Program-made: the position numbers and the translations under genes
Part shown: piece after piece, positions 60,947 to 64,000 of the stretch
Layout: every line of letters starts with the position of its first letter
Numbering within the stretch: the first letter of the stretch is position 1
The notes under the pieces: model-generated
Told to the model about the DNA's origin: nothing
The model's database searches: none
The model's input: the letters and a program-made list of their open reading frames with translations, nothing else
From: Dendrophyllia cribrosa
Lineage: Eukaryota > Cnidaria > Anthozoa > Scleractinia > Dendrophylliidae
Direction: 5' to 3'
Assembly: GCA_024195265.1 (NCBI GenBank)
Contig: JAJLRJ010000013.1
Span: forward strand, 9,461,832 to 9,525,831
Length of the DNA stretch: 64,000 nucleotides

Positions 60947-61825
60947 TCACCAAAGCTTGTTTCTTTTTATATCCCTCCGAATTACTTTATCAATACGGAA
61001 AACATCCTGCTTGGCTTTTAATAGTTCAGGTTCATAAAAACTCCCTTGTATGTCTTCATCATTGAGATCTTTTAATTTGTAAGTTATAGGATTAGTGTAT
61101 TGTATCTTATCGACTGTAAACACTTCTTCAGTCCAGTTTGGTGTATAACCCTTGTCGAACACATTCCGTTTATACTTTGAAATTCTAACCTTATCACCAA
61201 CTTTAAATTTTGGTTTATATGATAATAGTTCCGTATCATATAGATTGAAATAAACAGTTCCTTCATTCTTTTTCATAGATGCTTCAATAGGTTTCATTTT
61301 AATACTTGAATGCTTTGTACTGTTGTATTCATTTAATAGTTTTGGTAACATGTCTAAATATTGTGTTGTATTTTGAGCTGTAAATTGTTTCCACATTTTA
61401 GATTTTAATGTTCTGTTAAATCTCTCAATAATAACAGCTTTACCTTCATTGAAAGTAGAATACATCTCAATATTATTTTTCTTTAGCCAGTCTTTGAAAG
61501 TTTTATTATAGAATTCAGACCCTTGGTCTACCCAAATAAATTTAGGTTTCCGTTTGGATTTTTTAATAACATCATCAAATGATTCAGTAATTGTATTACC
61601 TGTTTTATTTTTAATAGGGATGCTCCAAGCAAATTTCGAAAACACATCAATGATGTTTAACAAATATCTATATCCTTTATTCCATTTTGAAAACTTCTGC
61701 ATTTCTACAAGGTCAGCGCTCCAAATATCATCTATTCCATTAACAATAACACGTCTCTTTTGAAATTTCCGTTTGATTGGTTTATGTAGTTCATTTGCAA
61801 GGAGTTCAGCCCAATCATTACTCAA
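60947..61825 (-). CDS. INT: Polinton retroviral-type integrase
   Basis: Inserts the element into host DNA. The rve core has the DDE triad at Asp38 (SADLVEM), Asp100 (WVDQGSEF) and Glu134 (IIERFNR). A C-terminal SH3/chromo-like part (FKVGDKVRISK, WTEEVFTVDKI, SFYEPELLK) follows. Length 292 residues fits the family. Oddity: the listed first codon is TTG. The frame is open 13 codons further upstream to a TAG, with no ATG, and overlaps the end of the phospholipase gene. Family members begin with the same ..WAELLANELHKP-type region, so the coding part is present but its initiation is unclear. Confidence 0.9.
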   Translation of the reverse strand: MSNDWAELLANELHKPIKRKFQKRRVIVNGIDDIWSADLVEMQKFSKWNKGYRYLLNIIDVFSKFAWSIPIKNKTGNTITESFDDVIKKSKRKPKFIWVDQGSEFYNKTFKDWLKKNNIEMYSTFNEGKAVIIERFNRTLKSKMWKQFTAQNTTQYLDMLPKLLNEYNSTKHSSIKMKPIEASMKKNEGTVYFNLYDTELLSYKPKFKVGDKVRISKYKRNVFDKGYTPNWTEEVFTVDKIQYTNPITYKLKDLNDEDIQGSFYEPELLKAKQDVFRIDKVIRRDIKRNKLW

Positions 61826-62496
61826 CTCCTTTTTACGTTTTTTGACTTCCTTTTAACACCTAATCCAAGTTTTTGTTTTACATCAATCGTGTTTCTAGCC
61901 AACCAATGCCCCCATTGTCTTTCATTATACGGTACGTTGTCTAAAGCTTGAACCATTTTTCGGTCTGCCTTATTTTTACATTTCCTATCATCCTTGCAGA
62001 CTGAATAATCGACATCATGTTGCATTGCTATTTCATCAGTTCTTCCTGTAGGTTGGTCATATATTTCTAATATTTGGCCAGTTGTTGGGTCATATTTCAC
62101 TTGACTCTTTAAATCATTATATGGGCCAGTATATTTATGGCCGGGTAATGTCCAACCGCCTTTTGGTTTCGGAAGCTTCCCAATGGCCTTATGAATATCA
62201 ATCCCACTACCTTTATGCAATGGATCTAGTTTCTTACTAATATCTGAAGTTAAACTATCTAAGGCTTGATCCAAATATTTATCAGCCATTCCTTTTATTT
62301 TTTGTTTAGCATAACCAGATTTAATTGCCTTTGATGCTCCGATTCTACCTAAATTATACAAACCTTTTAAAGCGCTTTTAGCTGCTATTTCACCAAGACT
62401 GTGACTACCTTCTATATTTAAAAAGCCCCCATCTTGTGAGGGCTCAATTAGTTTCCCTGTTTTTGTTTTATAAATTTGGTTTTTGTTATACCACAT
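61822..62496 (-). CDS. Virion-type protein with phospholipase A2 motif
   Basis: 224 residues. The N-terminal third is helical and Ala/Lys/Gly-rich, with SQDGGF, which resembles an adenain-type cleavage site. The C-terminal half has a Ca-loop-like YTGPYN (122-127), the catalytic HDVDY (His160, Asp161, Tyr164) and KADRKM (Asp178), in the order of the parvovirus-type phospholipase A2. Such domains are known in some Polinton/adintovirus-like elements and breach membranes during entry. No Cys bracing of secreted PLA2s is seen. It ends in a basic tail. The start overlaps the zinc-ribbon gene by 49 bp. Confidence 0.75.
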   Translation of the reverse strand: MWYNKNQIYKTKTGKLIEPSQDGGFLNIEGSHSLGEIAAKSALKGLYNLGRIGASKAIKSGYAKQKIKGMADKYLDQALDSLTSDISKKLDPLHKGSGIDIHKAIGKLPKPKGGWTLPGHKYTGPYNDLKSQVKYDPTTGQILEIYDQPTGRTDEIAMQHDVDYSVCKDDRKCKNKADRKMVQALDNVPYNERQWGHWLARNTIDVKQKLGLGVKRKSKNVKRS

Positions 62497-62609
62497 TCAG
62501 CGCAAGTGCATTTCAACATAGTTCGACCATTTTTAGTTTTCACATATCGTTCGCTTCCTGGAACACATTCAGTGACTTTCTTCTGTCTAACACAATATGA
62601 TTTTACCAT
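62448..62609 (-). CDS. 53-aa zinc-ribbon protein (DUF5679-like)
   Basis: Begins MVKSYCVRQKKVTE, then YVKTKNGRTMLKCTCAECG. The pattern of an N-terminal Cys pair, 'xKNGRxxxKGxCxxCG' and a basic end is that of small zinc-ribbon proteins found in large DNA viruses and Polintons. The CTCAEC half is intact, but the first CxxC reads CVRQ, so one zinc ligand is missing. TATATATA precedes the ATG, with TCTA 17 nt upstream. The 3' end overlaps the phospholipase gene in another frame. Confidence 0.7.
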   Translation of the reverse strand: MVKSYCVRQKKVTECVPGSERYVKTKNGRTMLKCTCAECGITKTKFIKQKQGN

Positions 62610-62621
62610 TATATATATAAG

Positions 62622-62921
62622 TTAGATATTTCTAAAATAATGTTCGAGGAATCTCTCATTCTTCATTGTATCATATATGTCAAATACTTGCAATAAATTA
62701 TAATACGAATTCCCCTTATTCATTTCGTTCAGAAAGTATAAACAGAAGTAGCCACATGTAGACGTTTTTATGTTTTGGATTTGGTTGTTTTGGTGAAGCA
62801 GTGTCATATTCCTTCTTTTCGCATGATTTACGATCTCTTGAAATGGAGGCATACCAAAACTGTCAAAATAATTTATCACGTTGTCTTTGACATATGTGGC
62901 CACCCAATGGCTTCCACTCAT
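62622..62921 (-). CDS. PRO: Adenain-like cysteine protease, C-terminal piece
   Basis: Maturation protease of the element's virion proteins. It has GSHWVA (His5), YFDSFG (Asp20), Gln49 and TCGYFC (Cys56), the adenain/Ulp1 order with the Gln seven residues before the Cys. 99 residues are about two thirds of the usual protein. The missing N-terminal part is readable in the adjacent frame up to 62918, so the ATG used here is internal and a single frameshift near 62930-62945 splits the gene. Confidence 0.82.
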   Translation of the reverse strand: MSGSHWVATYVKDNVINYFDSFGMPPFQEIVNHAKRRNMTLLHQNNQIQNIKTSTCGYFCLYFLNEMNKGNSYYNLLQVFDIYDTMKNERFLEHYFRNI

Positions 62922-63056
62922 ATATGAGGGTTCAAGATTGTAGATAAATAACGCCTGTCTATGTTATGTGAAACTCTTTCATCCCTTGACAGAACATCTT
63001 TGATTGGGATGTTCAAATATCTACACCATTTTATTAGATCATGATTACTTAACGGG
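62918..63056 (-). pseudogene. PRO: Adenain-like protease, N-terminal piece in shifted frame
   Basis: The frame reads LSNHDLIKWCRYLNIPIKDV and then SRDERV before a TGA at 62918. The pattern LSNxxLxxxxxxLxIPxxxVxxRDE is usual for the start of Polinton proteases. No ATG is found in this frame back into the preceding gene. Confidence 0.65.
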
Positions 63057-63128
63057 ATGTCTTTGTGGAATTTCGGTTTTACAGTATTGCTCCGAGAAGA
63101 GGAATACCATTGAAAGGGCTGCTTTTCC

Positions 63129-63899
63129 CTAATAGCAAGCCTTCGCCCCTTTTGGTTGTCTTTTTTTTGGTTGTTTTTTTTTAATCCCCATACCTATCGT
63201 ATTATCGGGCCAACTCCCATAAAATGGAGGTGGTCTATATACACCAATTCTTGGAGCTCCCATACCCTTTTTCTTACTAGTTCCCATTCGTGGAGCCCCA
63301 CTACCAGTTTTACCAGTCAAAGCATTTAGAAGGAGTGGAACACCAATGCTTGCCAACAGAGTGCCTAAAAATCCACCTGATTGTGTTTTTGTTGGTTTCA
63401 CATGAACACCTGAACCTGATTGAAGGGCATTCAATATATCCTGTTTTTGTTTCGCAGATAAAAGATGCTTATATTCTATCAGCTTATTAATTTTGTCTTG
63501 TGGTACGAGAAAACCACCCGACTGTACGCCTTTGCCAGATATTGATTTCACAATCTGAGAAGCACCTTCTGAAGCCAATCCAGCAAGAGCTGATAGCCCA
63601 AGGGTTTTGCCTATAGTTGGTGCTAGTGTCTTTCCAATACTTAAGATAGAAGTTAGTAGACTACCTCCAACCTGTTTTCTGATATTACTTTTAACAAGTT
63701 TGATATCCATACCCTTATTCATCATACGATTCTTCTCCAATCTCTTCTTCACCATCGATGATACATATAAAACGTCATTGCCATGAAGAGATTTATTTGA
63801 TAGTCTGAGAACAATAGTTTCCCTTTTTTTGAAAGCATTGCTAAGATTCTTCTTTTGATTGTCAGACAAATTTACTTTGATTTCAAAAAGCTGAGTCAT
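63129..63899 (-). CDS. Glycine-rich putative minor virion protein
   Basis: 256 residues. The N-terminal ~70 are charged (LSNKSLHGNDVLYVSS). Then KQVGGSLLTSILSI, VQSGGFLV and TQSGGFLGTLLASI each put a GG next to a hydrophobic, amphipathic segment. The end is Gly/Pro/Lys-rich (MGAPRIGVYRPPPFYGSWP). The spacing suggests a precursor cut by the adenain-like protease encoded next to it, releasing membrane-active peptides in the manner of adenovirus pVI/pX proteins. That comparison is inference; I cannot assign a Polinton gene letter with certainty. Confidence 0.6.
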   Translation of the reverse strand: MTQLFEIKVNLSDNQKKNLSNAFKKRETIVLRLSNKSLHGNDVLYVSSMVKKRLEKNRMMNKGMDIKLVKSNIRKQVGGSLLTSILSIGKTLAPTIGKTLGLSALAGLASEGASQIVKSISGKGVQSGGFLVPQDKINKLIEYKHLLSAKQKQDILNALQSGSGVHVKPTKTQSGGFLGTLLASIGVPLLLNALTGKTGSGAPRMGTSKKKGMGAPRIGVYRPPPFYGSWPDNTIGMGIKKKQPKKRQPKGAKACY

Positions 63900-64000
63900 T
63901 TCTTATATATATATATATTATATAAAATTTCACATAATATATATGAAATAAGGATATTTATTTTACACTATAACCAATTCATTACCCACCTTGTCAATGA
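63900..64000. other. AT-rich upstream region, window edge
   Basis: TATATATATATATATAA lies directly before the ATG of the glycine-rich gene. No further reading frame before the window ends. Confidence 0.5.

Larger units (their letters stand above)
55774..64000 (-). mobile_element. Polinton/Maverick element, partial
   Basis: Protein-primed DNA polymerase, retroviral-type integrase and adenain-like protease on one strand within 8 kb define a Polinton. All genes read leftward, packed, with AT-rich gaps. The left terminus is placed at AGTAGTATA (55774), which opens a 73-bp imperfect palindrome beyond the polymerase end. The right end lies outside the window, so the ATPase and capsid genes expected of the family are not seen. 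Frameshifts in two core genes suggest a decaying copy. Confidence 0.85.

Overview
The window is intron-rich, AT-rich animal nuclear DNA crowded with small mobile elements. The two host genes are conserved metazoan genes. The repeat mix (foldback MITEs, tRNA-derived SINE pieces, Penelope-type and LINE relics, a Polinton) looks cnidarian, most like a stony coral. That placement comes from general familiarity with such repeats, not from a search.

Region 1 (about 1.9-22.1 kb, minus strand) holds one complete gene, the glucosidase II beta subunit (PRKCSH). I could trace 18 exons through canonical GT/AG junctions, from a signal peptide at 22137 to an ...HGDEL stop at 1910. Its introns carry most of the mobile elements. 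These include a Tc1/IS630-type foldback, a MITE with 9-bp target duplication nested in another repeat, a SINE with a multiplied A box, Penelope-like and LINE relics, and TTAA-flanked MITEs.

Region 2 (22.4-41.4 kb, plus strand) holds a second complete gene, a DNAJC14-type co-chaperone. It has 14 exons and 961 codons. The order is a TPR-like N-terminus, a long low-complexity charged exon, a hydrophobic membrane segment, a J domain with HPD, a Jiv90-type zinc-ribbon region and a basic tail. Its start codon lies 273 bp from the PRKCSH start, head to head, so the two ER-linked genes probably share a bidirectional promoter. A Penelope-type GIY-YIG fragment and several foldback elements sit in its introns.

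Region 3 (41.4-55.8 kb) has no gene I can support. It contains a ~105-bp satellite derived from a dispersed TTAA-flanked repeat, several MITEs, a short 20-bp array, and a ~7.9-kb minisatellite of alternating 20-bp units with kilobase-scale higher-order duplications. A nested inverted-repeat cluster with a tRNA-like promoter follows.

Region 4 (about 55.8-64.0 kb, minus strand) is one end of a Polinton/Maverick element, cut by the window edge. Reading leftward it encodes a glycine-rich putative virion protein, an adenain-like protease, a tiny zinc-ribbon protein, a protein with a parvovirus-type phospholipase A2 motif, a retroviral-type integrase, a coiled-coil protein, an AT-hook/zinc-finger protein and a protein-primed family B DNA polymerase. 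The polymerase is broken by two frameshifts and the protease by one, and the integrase has no ATG, so this copy is probably not autonomous. Two and perhaps three of its genes share a promoter-like block with TCTA 17-20 nt upstream of ATG.
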